Positions 11,091 through 19,341 of a stretch of 20,165 nt of DNA are shown piece after piece. The position numbers and the translations under genes were made by a program. Under the pieces are notes generated by a model. That model was not told the DNA's origin and ran no database searches. It worked only from the letters and a program-made list of their open reading frames with translations. Numbering within the stretch: position 1 is the first letter of the stretch; the number at the start of each line of letters is the position of its first letter. The DNA comes from a virus. The stretch spans positions 1 to 20,165 of the IMG/VR virus record IMGVR_UViG_3300023297_000120. One strand, given 5' to 3'.

Positions 11091-11480
11091 ATGGCTAAAG
11101 TCGGGAGGCCAACGAAATATAATAAAGGCATACTTGAAAAGGCACGCCATTATGTTAATAATTTCGAATTATTAGGGGACGTTATACCATCTCACATAGG
11201 GGTTGCATTAGCTTGTGGCATTAGGTCATCAACTCTGTATGATTGGGCAGGGCATGAAGATAAGAAAGAATTTTCGGAGATATTAGAAGAAATTTTACAA
11301 AAACAACATCAAATCTTAATCAATAGTGGGCTTACAGGGAAATTTAACTCTAACATAGTTAAGCTTGTGTTAGGTAAGCATGGATACCATGATAAGTCAG
11401 ACAACACACTATCTTCTCCAGGTGGTGGGCCTGTAGAAGTAACACAATTTACTCTCGTTAAATCGGAGACTAAAAAATAA
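11091..11480 (+). CDS. terS: Terminase small subunit (P22 gp3-like)
   Basis: The 129-residue protein looks like a small terminase, the DNA-recognition part of the packaging motor, which binds the pac site and stimulates the large subunit. The opening KVGRPTKYNKGILEKARHYV, the ACGIRSSTLYDWAG helix-turn-helix segment (about residues 41-54) and the closing VKLVLGKHGYHDKSD, Gly-rich turn and hydrophobic tail follow the gp3-type pattern. The last part, which contacts the large subunit, is complete. A GAGAGG sequence precedes the ATG. The gene immediately precedes the large terminase gene and contains its ribosome binding site, GGAG, in its last codons. Assignment by motif and context is strong. 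Confidence 0.85.
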   Translation: MAKVGRPTKYNKGILEKARHYVNNFELLGDVIPSHIGVALACGIRSSTLYDWAGHEDKKEFSEILEEILQKQHQILINSGLTGKFNSNIVKLVLGKHGYHDKSDNTLSSPGGGPVEVTQFTLVKSETKK

Positions 11481-13741
11481 AAGCTGAAATACCTGAAATA
11501 TTTGAACCATTATTGCAGACTGACTTTAGATATAAAGTATTTAGAGGCGGTCGTGGTGGTGCAAAGTGTTTTGCTCTTGGTACGCCAGTGTTAATGTATA
11601 ACGGTAAGCTAAAAAATGTTGAAGATATCATAATCGGTGATAAGCTTATGGGGCCAGACTCTAGACCGAGGAATGTCATAGATACGATGGTTGGTGAGTC
11701 TGAAATGTTTGAAATAAATCAAACGTCTGCTATTAGCTATACCGTCAACAAAGACCATATCTTGTCTTTAAAAAAATCTAAATCCTGCGCTAAAGATAGG
11801 GGCATAAAATTAAAATCTGGTAATTATAAATGTCCTAACGGTAGATACCCTGGATGGGGAGGTATCGTCAATATTTCTGTATCCGAATATTTAAAACAAT
11901 CAAATAGATGGAAGGAAAACTTCAGGGGGTATAGGGCTGGGCTTATAAAGTTTAAAGGGCAGAAAGTAGCGATAGACCCATATTTATTGGGGGTTTGGTT
12001 GGGAGACGGGCATAGCAGGGATATGGTAATCACAACAGCCGATAAAGAAATAGTTAATTATTTAGAAAAAATAGCACCAACTTATAATGTAAAAGCAACT
12101 TATTGCACAAAAAAAGGTAAAGCACAAAATATAGGACTATCAAGGATAGTAGGTAATAAAGGGCGTCAAAACCCATTAAAAGATTTATTTAAATCTTATA
12201 ATTTGATACTTAATAAGCATATCCCAGATAGTTATATATCTAATTCCGAGAATGTAAGATTGCAACTACTTGCAGGCTTAATAGATACCGATGGCACATA
12301 TAATGGCAGGGGTAGCTATAAGATAACCTTAGCAAATAAAAAACTTATATATGATGTCAAAAGGCTTGTCGATTCTTTAGGTTTTAGAACTACTATAATA
12401 AAGAAATCAACAATTTGCACAAATAATGGCGTGAGGGGTGTGGCTTGGGCTGTCGGAATAAATGGGTTTGTTGATAAAATACCATGCAAAATAAAGAGAA
12501 AAATTTGTCATGGGGTTAAACCTAATAAAGATAAAACATTATCGTATTTAGTTGTAAAGCCAGCCGGTATCGGTAAATATTATGGTTTTAGCGTTGACAG
12601 TGACAATTTGTTTTGTTTGTCAGATGGTACAGTTACCCATAATTCAAGGTCATTTGCAGCAGCGCTAATAGGATACGCAAGAAACGGAAAGCATAGGATC
12701 TTATGTTGTCGTGAGATTCAGCGTTCTATAAAAGATTCAGTAAAACGAATATTAGACGATCAGATAGAAAAGTTTGGGTTACAAGAGGAGTTCGAATCGA
12801 CTCTAAGTGAGATAAGACACAAGCGTACAGGCTCTAATTTTATATTTGCTGGGCTTAGATCTGACCCAGACGGTATAAAGTCAACAGAAGGGGTAGACTT
12901 CGCATGGGTAGAAGAGGCACACACTTGTTCGCAAATATCTTTGGACATATTAATTCCTACGATTCGCCAAGAAGGTTCAGAAATTTGGTTCTCATACAAT
13001 CCAAGATTCGATGACGATCCAGTTCACGCAATGTTTTCAGACGAGATTAAGCCTCCACGATCTTGCGTTATTGATGTTCAATATTACGATAACCCGTGGT
13101 TCCCCGACGTGTTAAGAGAAGAAATGGAGTTCTGCAAGACAAAAGACTTTGATAAATATCTCCACGTTTGGGAAGGCCAGACAGTCCAGCAGAGTGACGA
13201 ACAGGTTATGCACGGATGTTGGAGAATTGAAGAAGTACCGAAACCTCCGAAGGATGCAATCTTAAAATATGGTGTTGATTGGGGGTTCGCAGCAGACCCA
13301 ATGGCTGTAATCAGGTCATGGATTCAAGACGAGACTATGTATATTGATTATGAAGCATGGGGGAAAGGTGTTAAGACTGTTGATATAGCTGCTTTTATTG
13401 ATACGGTTCCTGGTTCAAGGCAATGGCCCTTGATTGGGGATAGTGCAAGACCGGATACGATAGACTTTGTTAAAGACGAAGGCTTCCATATCAAAGGATC
13501 TAAAAAGGGAAAAGGCAGCATACAAGACGGTATTGAGTATATAAAAGGATTTGATGTTGTGATAGACCCTCGGTGTGTTGAGACAATCAGCGAGTTTATA
13601 CACTATAAATATAAGAAAGATCCACATACGGACAATATCTTGCCGATTATTATTGATGCAAACAACCACATTATGGATGCTTTGAGGTATTCTCACGAAG
13701 GTGCGTACAAAACATTTATAAAAGGCATGGATTTATCATGA
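11477..13741 (+). CDS. terL: Terminase large subunit with an intein in the Walker A loop
   Basis: The mature protein (about 395 residues after splicing) is the ATPase-nuclease that pumps phage DNA into the head, of the PBSX/Terminase_3 type. The ATPase half has Walker A GGRGGAK joined after splicing to SRSFA, and Walker B DFAWVEEAH. The nuclease half has YGVDWGFAADP, IGDSARPD and NHIMDALRYS, supplying the metal-binding Asp residues. The frame extends upstream of the first usual start (TTG 11513) through IKAEIPEIFEPLL, which matches the normal N-terminus of the family. GGAG (11465-11468) lies eight bases before an ATA codon at 11477 that overlaps the terS stop. I therefore place the start at ATA, an unusual initiation codon. 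Position 11567-12643 is the intein. Confidence 0.9.
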   Translation: MKAEIPEIFEPLLQTDFRYKVFRGGRGGAKCFALGTPVLMYNGKLKNVEDIIIGDKLMGPDSRPRNVIDTMVGESEMFEINQTSAISYTVNKDHILSLKKSKSCAKDRGIKLKSGNYKCPNGRYPGWGGIVNISVSEYLKQSNRWKENFRGYRAGLIKFKGQKVAIDPYLLGVWLGDGHSRDMVITTADKEIVNYLEKIAPTYNVKATYCTKKGKAQNIGLSRIVGNKGRQNPLKDLFKSYNLILNKHIPDSYISNSENVRLQLLAGLIDTDGTYNGRGSYKITLANKKLIYDVKRLVDSLGFRTTIIKKSTICTNNGVRGVAWAVGINGFVDKIPCKIKRKICHGVKPNKDKTLSYLVVKPAGIGKYYGFSVDSDNLFCLSDGTVTHNSRSFAAALIGYARNGKHRILCCREIQRSIKDSVKRILDDQIEKFGLQEEFESTLSEIRHKRTGSNFIFAGLRSDPDGIKSTEGVDFAWVEEAHTCSQISLDILIPTIRQEGSEIWFSYNPRFDDDPVHAMFSDEIKPPRSCVIDVQYYDNPWFPDVLREEMEFCKTKDFDKYLHVWEGQTVQQSDEQVMHGCWRIEEVPKPPKDAILKYGVDWGFAADPMAVIRSWIQDETMYIDYEAWGKGVKTVDIAAFIDTVPGSRQWPLIGDSARPDTIDFVKDEGFHIKGSKKGKGSIQDGIEYIKGFDVVIDPRCVETISEFIHYKYKKDPHTDNILPIIIDANNHIMDALRYSHEGAYKTFIKGMDLS
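11567..12643 (+). mobile_element. Intein with LAGLIDADG homing endonuclease, 359 residues
   Basis: The intein starts at Cys1 (CFALGTPVLMYNG, block A), has a block B region ending in KDHILSL, and ends with YYGFSVDSDNLFCLSDG then TVTHN, with the His-Asn pair and a Ser as the first residue of the C-extein. All splicing residues are present. Two LAGLIDADG-type helices are intact, LLGVWLGDG (about residues 140-148) and LLAGLIDTDG (about 234-243), each with its catalytic Asp, so both splicing and homing activity are likely retained. It interrupts the ATP-binding loop of the terminase between Lys and Ser, so the packaging motor can act only after splicing. Confidence 0.93.
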
Positions 13742-13836
13742 TTTCAGTAAAAAACAGTGATTTTGTAAGTGGTTGTAATTATAACGTTAAAAAAATAAAA
13801 GGCTTAAATCTGCATAGGCTTAAGACTTTAATATGA
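13738..13836 (+). CDS. 32-residue basic micro-ORF linked by ATGA overlaps
   Basis: The ATG at 13738 overlaps the terminase stop as ATGA, and its own TGA overlaps the next ATG in the same way. The peptide is basic (MISVKNSDFVSG at the start, KKIKGLNLHRLKTLI at the end). No upstream ribosome binding site of its own is needed if translation is coupled. It is the first of three consecutive ATGA-linked small genes. Such a short peptide may be only a coupling spacer. Confidence 0.42.
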   Translation: MISVKNSDFVSGCNYNVKKIKGLNLHRLKTLI

Positions 13837-13982
13837 AACCAGAAACAGAAGCAATTTTAAATCAATATTTGTTAGATCATGAGAATGATATAGTATGGGG
13901 AATCAACGATTTTGAAGAATTGTTTGATGTGTTTTTTGAGATTGTAGGGCGTGAACCTTCGGAGGAGACACCAATTGAATGA
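13833..13982 (+). CDS. 49-residue acidic hypothetical protein
   Basis: The ATG at 13833 overlaps the preceding stop as ATGA, and the final TGA overlaps the ATG of the next gene. The peptide is acidic (DHENDIVWGINDFEELFDVF in the middle, EPSEETPIE at the end) and probably forms two helices. A GGAGGAG sequence in its last codons serves as ribosome binding site for the following gene. Its function is unknown. Position just after the terminase is typical of small accessory proteins. Confidence 0.58.
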   Translation: MKPETEAILNQYLLDHENDIVWGINDFEELFDVFFEIVGREPSEETPIE

Positions 13983-14308
13983 AAGATAAAATAATTGAAA
14001 TATCTATAGACTGGTTTATAACACAGGTAAAAGACGCATACGTTACAGGTTGTATAACAAAAACACCCAGGCTGGTTGAAAGATACGCAAGATCAATATA
14101 TCTTGAAACTATGGGACTTCACAGGACTATTAAAAATATAGATAGTCACGGAGGTGGTATAGAGTGCATTACGGAATGTGCATTTAAAGAAAATAATATT
14201 TGCACTTGGTGGACGGTTTGCGCTGAAAGAACAATAGACCTGGACGCATTAAAAAAAAGTCAAGATGCTAATATTAAAAGAATAAAAGAAAACAATGCCG
14301 AGATTTAA
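13979..14308 (+). CDS. Hypothetical phage protein with four Cys residues
   Basis: The ATG at 13979 follows CGGAGGAG and overlaps the previous stop. The 109-residue product has a helical first half (DWFITQVKDAYVTGCITKTP) and a Cys-containing middle, CITECAFKENNICTWWTVC (about residues 63-81), which could hold a zinc ion or form disulfides only under oxidising conditions. A charged C-terminal helix, LDALKKSQDANIKRIKENNA, ends it. The next gene overlaps it by 14 bases. No family is recognised, and a structural role is not claimed. Confidence 0.62.
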   Translation: MKDKIIEISIDWFITQVKDAYVTGCITKTPRLVERYARSIYLETMGLHRTIKNIDSHGGGIECITECAFKENNICTWWTVCAERTIDLDALKKSQDANIKRIKENNAEI

Positions 14309-15029
14309 AAAAGAAACATACGGCAACCCTTTCACCAATGCTTTTGTTGCAGAGATGGAGGGAATTGAGGCTAATGTCCGTGATTATGCCTACCGAGATG
14401 CTAAGGACAATCTCTACTCTCACATTACAGGTGGTATAATACTTCCTACATTTTCTCACAATGGGTATTTGCTAACAATTGGCGTTAAATATGATGATAC
14501 AATAACTTTTGACTGTATTGACGAGTTTGAAACTGATGATGCTTATGAGCTTGTTGCAAAGGCAAAAGAGATACAGAAAGAATACGGCGAAGGGATTATT
14601 ACAAATTGGTGGGGTGATCCTTTACAACTAATGAGTATTGTTAACGAATTAAATATAGAAGATACAGAACAAGAACCGGTAAGAATATCTAGACCGATTG
14701 ACTATAACCAGACTGACAACTTTGAGATATACACAGCCAGAATTAAAGTTGCATTGAATAAAACACACAAAACTCTTTACCTGGGCGAAACCAATTTTGT
14801 TCGTAACTACATTATGTCGTTTATAGAAGAAAAAGGTGCAAAGCAAGATTCCAACCCGTCTATTTATGTGTTGGGGTCTGTTGTTCATACTCTTTTGATA
14901 ATGCGACCGTGGGAGCAGGCAGTCGAAGTAACTGATTTAGTGCCAACTACTTTTGAAGATATAGCAAGATACGAACACGATCAAGCAATGAAGCATATAC
15001 AAAATAATTTAGAAGGTGGGTTAATATGA
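14295..15029 (+). CDS. Hypothetical phage protein of 244 residues
   Basis: The ATG at 14295 lies in the end of the preceding gene with a weak AAAGAA upstream. The protein shows an N-terminal mixed region with ITGGIILPTFSHNGYLLTIG (about residues 44-63), an acidic middle rich in Glu and Asp (DCIDEFETDDAYELVAKAKE), a GIITNWWGDPLQLM segment, and a C-terminal helical part ending in HDQAMKHIQNNLEGG. I recognise no motif. Its place between terminase and portal is often occupied by accessory genes in P22-like phages, so it could be either non-structural or a minor head factor. Confidence 0.65.
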   Translation: MPRFKKETYGNPFTNAFVAEMEGIEANVRDYAYRDAKDNLYSHITGGIILPTFSHNGYLLTIGVKYDDTITFDCIDEFETDDAYELVAKAKEIQKEYGEGIITNWWGDPLQLMSIVNELNIEDTEQEPVRISRPIDYNQTDNFEIYTARIKVALNKTHKTLYLGETNFVRNYIMSFIEEKGAKQDSNPSIYVLGSVVHTLLIMRPWEQAVEVTDLVPTTFEDIARYEHDQAMKHIQNNLEGGLI

Positions 15030-15232
15030 ACGAGTATATAGTACCGGTATTAGCAATAGTTTGTTTCTTGATTTTATGTTGGTCACATTACACAGCGTTG
15101 AAGATAGGATTTAAAATGGGTTCTCAGACTGATTTCAACAAAGTGCAGTCGGCTGAAATAAAAACTCAAGACGATATTGTTTACGACCCTGGGCCTTCTG
15201 ACTTAGATAAGGAGGCTTTGGATTATGAATAA
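15026..15232 (+). CDS. Single-pass membrane micro-protein
   Basis: The ATG at 15026 overlaps the preceding stop as ATGA. The 68-residue protein has one clear N-terminal hydrophobic helix, IVPVLAIVCFLILCW (about residues 5-19), then a soluble tail that is acidic at the end (PGPSDLDKEALDYE). No signal cleavage site is evident, so it is probably anchored in the inner membrane with the tail in the cytoplasm. Its last codons include GGAGG, which serves the next gene. No lysis or holin features are obvious. Confidence 0.6.
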   Translation: MNEYIVPVLAIVCFLILCWSHYTALKIGFKMGSQTDFNKVQSAEIKTQDDIVYDPGPSDLDKEALDYE

Positions 15233-15446
15233 GCACATAGAATTATTAGATAAACTTGACGATATTCAAAGATCTAATAGAAATCTACTCACGGATTATA
15301 TTACGTTGTTTTACGCATTTATTGCAGCTAAAGAGTTGATAGAACATATTCCCAACCATGATGGAACTAAAGATATGTCTGGTGCATGGATTAGGTATCA
15401 ACATGAATTAAAAAAAGTTGAAGACAGGAAGGTGCTAAGTGAATAA
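15225..15446 (+). CDS. Hypothetical helical protein, 73 residues
   Basis: The ATG at 15225 is preceded by AAGGAGGC and overlaps the previous gene by eight bases. The product is mostly helical: KHIELLDKLDDIQRSNRNLL, then an aromatic-rich middle TLFYAFIAAKELIEHIP, and a basic end. No motif is recognised. It overlaps the next gene, which uses a GTG start, by eight bases. The dense overlap suggests translation as one unit with neighbours. Confidence 0.6.
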   Translation: MNKHIELLDKLDDIQRSNRNLLTDYITLFYAFIAAKELIEHIPNHDGTKDMSGAWIRYQHELKKVEDRKVLSE

Positions 15447-15939
15447 TCAATTAGTTGTTTGTGATATCTGCCATCATGAACTTGGCATAGTCGATCTTGA
15501 TACGCTATCGGCACCAATGCTGCCAGAAATGTTTAAATCTATTGACGAAAAACACGGCATTGCACCACCGTTTCAGCAGTGGATGGAATGGGACCAGTTT
15601 GTTTGTCGGCAATGCAAGTTCAGACCGTTTCACAAAGAAAACGAAATTACAATAATGAATGATAGATATATAACTTCTGTTATAAATATTGATAAGTTGC
15701 AGATCGAACACAAAATGAGGCAAGGAAACCAAGAAGAAATTAATAAAATCTTTGGTGAGGAGATAGTAGAAAAACAAACTCCTGTGTCGAAATTTCAAGA
15801 AGATATAATAAATATGTTGAAGGAAAAACGAGAATCGTTATATAATAAGGTAGTTATGAAAGAATTTATATGCGGTTGTGGGAAAGTGTACCAGAATAAA
15901 CAAAGTTTAGTCAGACATCGGAAGGCGTGTAATGAATAA
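15439..15939 (+). CDS. Zinc-finger protein with a C-terminal C2H2-like finger
   Basis: A GTG start at 15439 follows GGAAGG; the reading frame gives 166 residues. The N-terminal part has a split zinc site: CDICHHELG near the start and CRQCKF around residue 55. The middle (about 60-135) is a helical, charged linker. The C-terminus, FICGCGKVYQNKQSLVRH then RKACNE, has the spacing of a C2H2-like finger (Cys-x-Cys, an aromatic residue, Leu, His, Cys). Such fingers are found in some phage structural or DNA-binding proteins. A role in DNA or protein contact during packaging is plausible but not shown. Confidence 0.66.
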   Translation: MNNQLVVCDICHHELGIVDLDTLSAPMLPEMFKSIDEKHGIAPPFQQWMEWDQFVCRQCKFRPFHKENEITIMNDRYITSVINIDKLQIEHKMRQGNQEEINKIFGEEIVEKQTPVSKFQEDIINMLKEKRESLYNKVVMKEFICGCGKVYQNKQSLVRHRKACNE

Positions 15940-16255
15940 AACAGAATGGGATACAAATGTGAAAACTTGCCGTTGTATGCATAGGGCTATTTCAGAAGGA
16001 TTATTTGTCTGTATAGAACCAAATAATATTAAAAAGAGGAACCTTCACGCTTGTACTGAGGATTTATGCCCCTTAAATAATTATAAAATATCTGGAGAGC
16101 ATGTTGAATCATGTTCAAATTGCAGGTTTGAAAGTGGGCAAACTTGCCGAAGACATCCACCGTCAGTTATTGTAAGCGGGAGAGCAGAGCATCGCTATAT
16201 CAGGCAGTCTGAATGGTGTGGAGAATGGAAAGCAAAAGAGGTGTGTAATGGTTGA
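15932..16255 (+). CDS. Cys-rich metal-binding protein
   Basis: The ATG at 15932 follows GGAAGG. The 107-residue protein has cysteines in two groups: CRCMHR with CIEPNN and CTEDLCPL in the first half, and CSNCRFESGQTCRRHPP then SEWCGEWKAKE in the second. The second group, with C-x2-C, a CRR-x-PP and a WCGEW end, is a pattern seen in small bacterial and phage proteins thought to bind an iron-sulfur cluster or zinc. It overlaps the zinc-finger gene and the portal gene (ATGGTTGA). It may act as an accessory factor of late gene expression, but this is speculation. Confidence 0.66.
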   Translation: MNKTEWDTNVKTCRCMHRAISEGLFVCIEPNNIKKRNLHACTEDLCPLNNYKISGEHVESCSNCRFESGQTCRRHPPSVIVSGRAEHRYIRQSEWCGEWKAKEVCNG

Positions 16256-18692
16256 TCAAATAAACGACATGGCTGAAGAAGGCATTGATAGTGAGTTAGA
16301 ACAAAAAGACAATAATGAACTTATACCGCCCAAAGGGCATAAAGGTGTCGGGTTAGCTGTTGAAAGCATATTTAAAGAAGTCGTTGAATACCGAGACGAA
16401 TTTAACTTTTCAAAGAATATGACCAGATATTATAGTCTTAGGTGTAATAATCATTGGAGATTCGAAGACTCTGAACTTAATTTAATCTCAGCTAACATGC
16501 TGGGGACATACCACAAAAAAACTGTTAACCAGCTTACTGATAATAATCCTACATTCAACGCAGTTCCTGATGGTGATCTCGGAGATGACGCACAGGAGCA
16601 GCTTTCATTATTGACTAATGTTATTGATACATGGTGGATTGATAACGAGCAGCAAAGCGTGTTAGAAGAATCTGTTTATACTGGTGAATTATACGGCTTT
16701 GTTGCTGAATATGCTTACCCTGATTCTACAATTAATTTCCCGGTAGGTGATATTTCTGTTGATACTCTTGATCCTATGTATTTTTCTTTATATCCACCGG
16801 CAGAAAGGAAACAAAGAAAAGCACAAGCGTTTATCAGGTGGTATGAGAAACCTGTTAAAGAAGCCAAAAGGTTGTGGCCTGATTCGGCTAATAAGATTGT
16901 CCCGGATTCGTCTATCAAACAGGAAGTAGGTGACGAGAGGAATAGAGAAGGAGATAGTAACCTCTCTAGTAAACAACAAGTAGCCGTATCAGGTGAAACG
17001 AAATTTATAGGCCGAGAATCTAACGGTGCAAATGAAACTTCTTCTGACAAGGTTTATATATTTGAAATTTGGATAAGAGATTATTCAACAAAAATGGAAA
17101 AGCAGCAACAAATAGAAAGTGGAGTAGACGAGTTAGGCCGTCAAATCCAAACTCAGATAGAGATAGAAAGAGAAGTACCTATTTATCCTGGCAATATAAG
17201 ACGTATTGAAATGTGCAATGGTGGGAACGTGGTTTTATCGGATGAATACAATCCTTCATTGAATCCACAAGCAGACCCAGAAACACACCAGAAGAATTAC
17301 CTTTACAGTAGGTTCCCTATATCTTATGTTCAGCCTGTCCCAGATCCTTCCAGCCCATTCGGTCATGCTGAATATAAACAATTAGAAAAATTGAACACAG
17401 AACTTGACAAAGCATTGACGCAGCATGGCATGTATAAAGACAAGGTATCTCGTTCAAAGCTAATGGTCCCGAGAGATTCAGGCGTGAATATCTCTGAAAT
17501 GGATAACAAAGCGGGGATTATACAACCGACAAATGCAATGGTTGCACAGGGTATAGGGTATATTGATCCTCCAAACATGGGTGCTGATATACCGGCAGCA
17601 ATAGAAATGTATAAAAGTTTGTTTCAAGAAATATCTGGGAGGTTCGAAGATATAACACAGGGACAAACTCAAGGGCAGCAAGTAATAGCAGCACAGGCCA
17701 TAGCATTATTGCTTGAAAAAGAAGCCATGTCTATTTCCGGTAAGGGGAAGAACTATCAGAAAATGATACGTGAACGTGGTAGAATGTATATTGCTTTAGC
17801 ACAGCAATGGTATTCTCAACCAAGATTCGTAACTCTTCAACAGCAAGGCAAGGAAATAACAAAACCGATAACAAAAGAAGATTTGCAAATCGCAGGGAAG
17901 ATAAATGTTGTTGCCGGGTCCACTATGCCTGTATCTCATATCCAGAAAAGAGAAGAAACTCTAACACTGGCAAAGGGTGGGTTTGTTGACCAAGAATATG
18001 TATTAGAAAAGTTTGATGTCAAGAATTATAAAGACATTATACTAAGGATGCAACAAGGCCCCTTAGGACAGTATTTAGAGAAATTAGGTAAGCTTGGGAT
18101 ACCACCTCAAATTCTATCATTGTTTCAACAGATTGGTACTACACCGGATAAAGAGTTCGAAAAAGCTTTAAAAGAAGGGCAGATACCAACATTTGAACAG
18201 CTAATACAGCAGTTATCAGGACAGCAGCAACCTGCACCACCTGATCCCGAAATGGTAAAATTGAATATGGAATCTCAGAAAGCACAGTTCGAACAACAAA
18301 TAAAAACAGCAGAGATGGACCAAGAGGCTAAGAAACTTACTGCACAGAATCAGATAGACATTGCGGAAGTCCAAATTAAAAAAGCAAAGACAATTGCTGA
18401 GATTAAAAAGCTTGACACAGAGACAGCATTGGCAGCAGAGAAGATTAAAACTGAACTTGTTGATCAGCAAGTCAAAGCAAACGGTATACAATTAGATTGG
18501 GAAAATATCAGAATTGAGAAAGCAAAAGCCGTTGCAGCTATTCAGAGTGATAAAGCTTCGCAAAAACTTGACGGTGTTAAGGTTGGCGCTGATGCAATGG
18601 ATAAAAGCATTAAGAGTGAATTAAGCTTGAAGAAAGAAGCAAGTGCTTTGTATAATGAAAGTGGTTTAGCGAGCAACAATAAGGATATATAA
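16248..18692 (+). CDS. P22-like portal protein with long Gln-rich coiled-coil tail
   Basis: The product (814 residues) is the dodecameric portal at the head vertex through which the terminase pumps DNA. I start at the ATG at 16248, four bases after GAGGTG; an upstream GTG at 16218 would overlap the previous gene further. Portal features include the YRDEFNFSKNMTRYYSLR start, NMLGTYHKKTVNQLTDNNPT, a RFPISYVQPVPDPSSPFG segment, and QISGRFEDITQGQTQGQQ-like sequence in the crown region (FQEISGRFEDITQGQTQG). After about residue 640 the chain becomes Gln- and Lys-rich helix, with KTAEMDQEAKKLTAQNQ, forming the long barrel of P22-type portals. It is longer than the 725 residues of P22, mainly in this helix. 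Confidence 0.88.
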   Translation: MVDQINDMAEEGIDSELEQKDNNELIPPKGHKGVGLAVESIFKEVVEYRDEFNFSKNMTRYYSLRCNNHWRFEDSELNLISANMLGTYHKKTVNQLTDNNPTFNAVPDGDLGDDAQEQLSLLTNVIDTWWIDNEQQSVLEESVYTGELYGFVAEYAYPDSTINFPVGDISVDTLDPMYFSLYPPAERKQRKAQAFIRWYEKPVKEAKRLWPDSANKIVPDSSIKQEVGDERNREGDSNLSSKQQVAVSGETKFIGRESNGANETSSDKVYIFEIWIRDYSTKMEKQQQIESGVDELGRQIQTQIEIEREVPIYPGNIRRIEMCNGGNVVLSDEYNPSLNPQADPETHQKNYLYSRFPISYVQPVPDPSSPFGHAEYKQLEKLNTELDKALTQHGMYKDKVSRSKLMVPRDSGVNISEMDNKAGIIQPTNAMVAQGIGYIDPPNMGADIPAAIEMYKSLFQEISGRFEDITQGQTQGQQVIAAQAIALLLEKEAMSISGKGKNYQKMIRERGRMYIALAQQWYSQPRFVTLQQQGKEITKPITKEDLQIAGKINVVAGSTMPVSHIQKREETLTLAKGGFVDQEYVLEKFDVKNYKDIILRMQQGPLGQYLEKLGKLGIPPQILSLFQQIGTTPDKEFEKALKEGQIPTFEQLIQQLSGQQQPAPPDPEMVKLNMESQKAQFEQQIKTAEMDQEAKKLTAQNQIDIAEVQIKKAKTIAEIKKLDTETALAAEKIKTELVDQQVKANGIQLDWENIRIEKAKAVAAIQSDKASQKLDGVKVGADAMDKSIKSELSLKKEASALYNESGLASNNKDI

Positions 18693-18952
18693 TGGACATA
18701 GGATTTACAGATAAATGCTGGTATGAACCTGTAGCACAATATCCTAAATACGCTAAGGGTTTGAACTCAACTATTTACCATGATATAACAATAGAAGATT
18801 TGTACCAGGCGTTTAAAACCCGGTATAATAGTGAGATACCTGCAGTTAAAAAAGAGGAAATCAGCGATTCTAAAAGCGAAGAACTTGAAAACGTATCTAA
18901 AGAGTATAAGGGTATAGTTGGTGCTTTAGGTTCTGGCGAGGAGGTTGCATGA
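18692..18952 (+). CDS. Hypothetical protein, 86 residues
   Basis: The ATG at 18692 overlaps the portal stop as TAATG. The protein has an aromatic-rich first half with TDKCWYEPVAQYPKYAKG, a DLYQAFKTRYNSE helix, and a charged Glu/Lys/Ser tail that ends with LGSGEEVA. The tail contains a GGAGG that serves the next gene. Its position between the portal and the zinc-ribbon gene is where P22-like phages place small head accessory genes. No family is recognised and no function is inferred. Confidence 0.62.
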   Translation: MDIGFTDKCWYEPVAQYPKYAKGLNSTIYHDITIEDLYQAFKTRYNSEIPAVKKEEISDSKSEELENVSKEYKGIVGALGSGEEVA

Positions 18953-19341
18953 TAATCCATGAATATCTTTGTGGCGTATGTGGGCATACACAAGAAGCTT
19001 ATGTCAGTTCAGACGTAATCCCAAACTTGATTGAATGTGATTGCTGTAGTAGCCCAGCAAAAAAGATTGTTTCAATGTCTCATACAACGCCGGTTGATTC
19101 TCCGTGGCTGAACGAAGTTTTAGAAATTGTCGATAAAAAAAGTGATGCACCACATAACACAGAGTTCTTAAAACATCCTTCAAGAGCGAACTACGAAGCG
19201 TGGAAGAAAGGAACAGGGTTGCGACACCTTGAACCAGGGGAAGGTATACCAAAGGTTGATAAAACAGCACAAAAAGCCACAATTAAAAATAAGATGATAC
19301 AAAAGATTCAAGAGCGTAATGCTATAACGGTGCGAACATAA
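18949..19341 (+). CDS. FmdB-like zinc-ribbon protein
   Basis: The ATG at 18949 overlaps the preceding stop as ATGA. The first 45 residues form a zinc ribbon of the FmdB type: HEYLCGVCGHTQEAY and then ECDCCSSPAKKIVSM, with two Cys pairs spaced for one zinc. The rest (about 46-130) is a charged helical region with an acidic turn LEPGEGIPKVD and a basic tail. Phage genes with this layout are found after portal genes; their role is unknown, with suggestions ranging from regulation to head assembly. The stop overlaps the next gene by TAATG. Confidence 0.7.
   Translation: MIIHEYLCGVCGHTQEAYVSSDVIPNLIECDCCSSPAKKIVSMSHTTPVDSPWLNEVLEIVDKKSDAPHNTEFLKHPSRANYEAWKKGTGLRHLEPGEGIPKVDKTAQKATIKNKMIQKIQERNAITVRT

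Noticed and set aside
16218-16247. GTG start for the portal gene
   Set aside because: The ATG at 16248 has GAGGTG close upstream and a normal short overlap with the preceding stop.
18216-18491. Long reverse-strand frames across the portal tail and other late genes
   Set aside because: They are Leu/Cys/Phe-rich mirror frames of Lys/Gln/Glu-rich genes, without ribosome binding sites.
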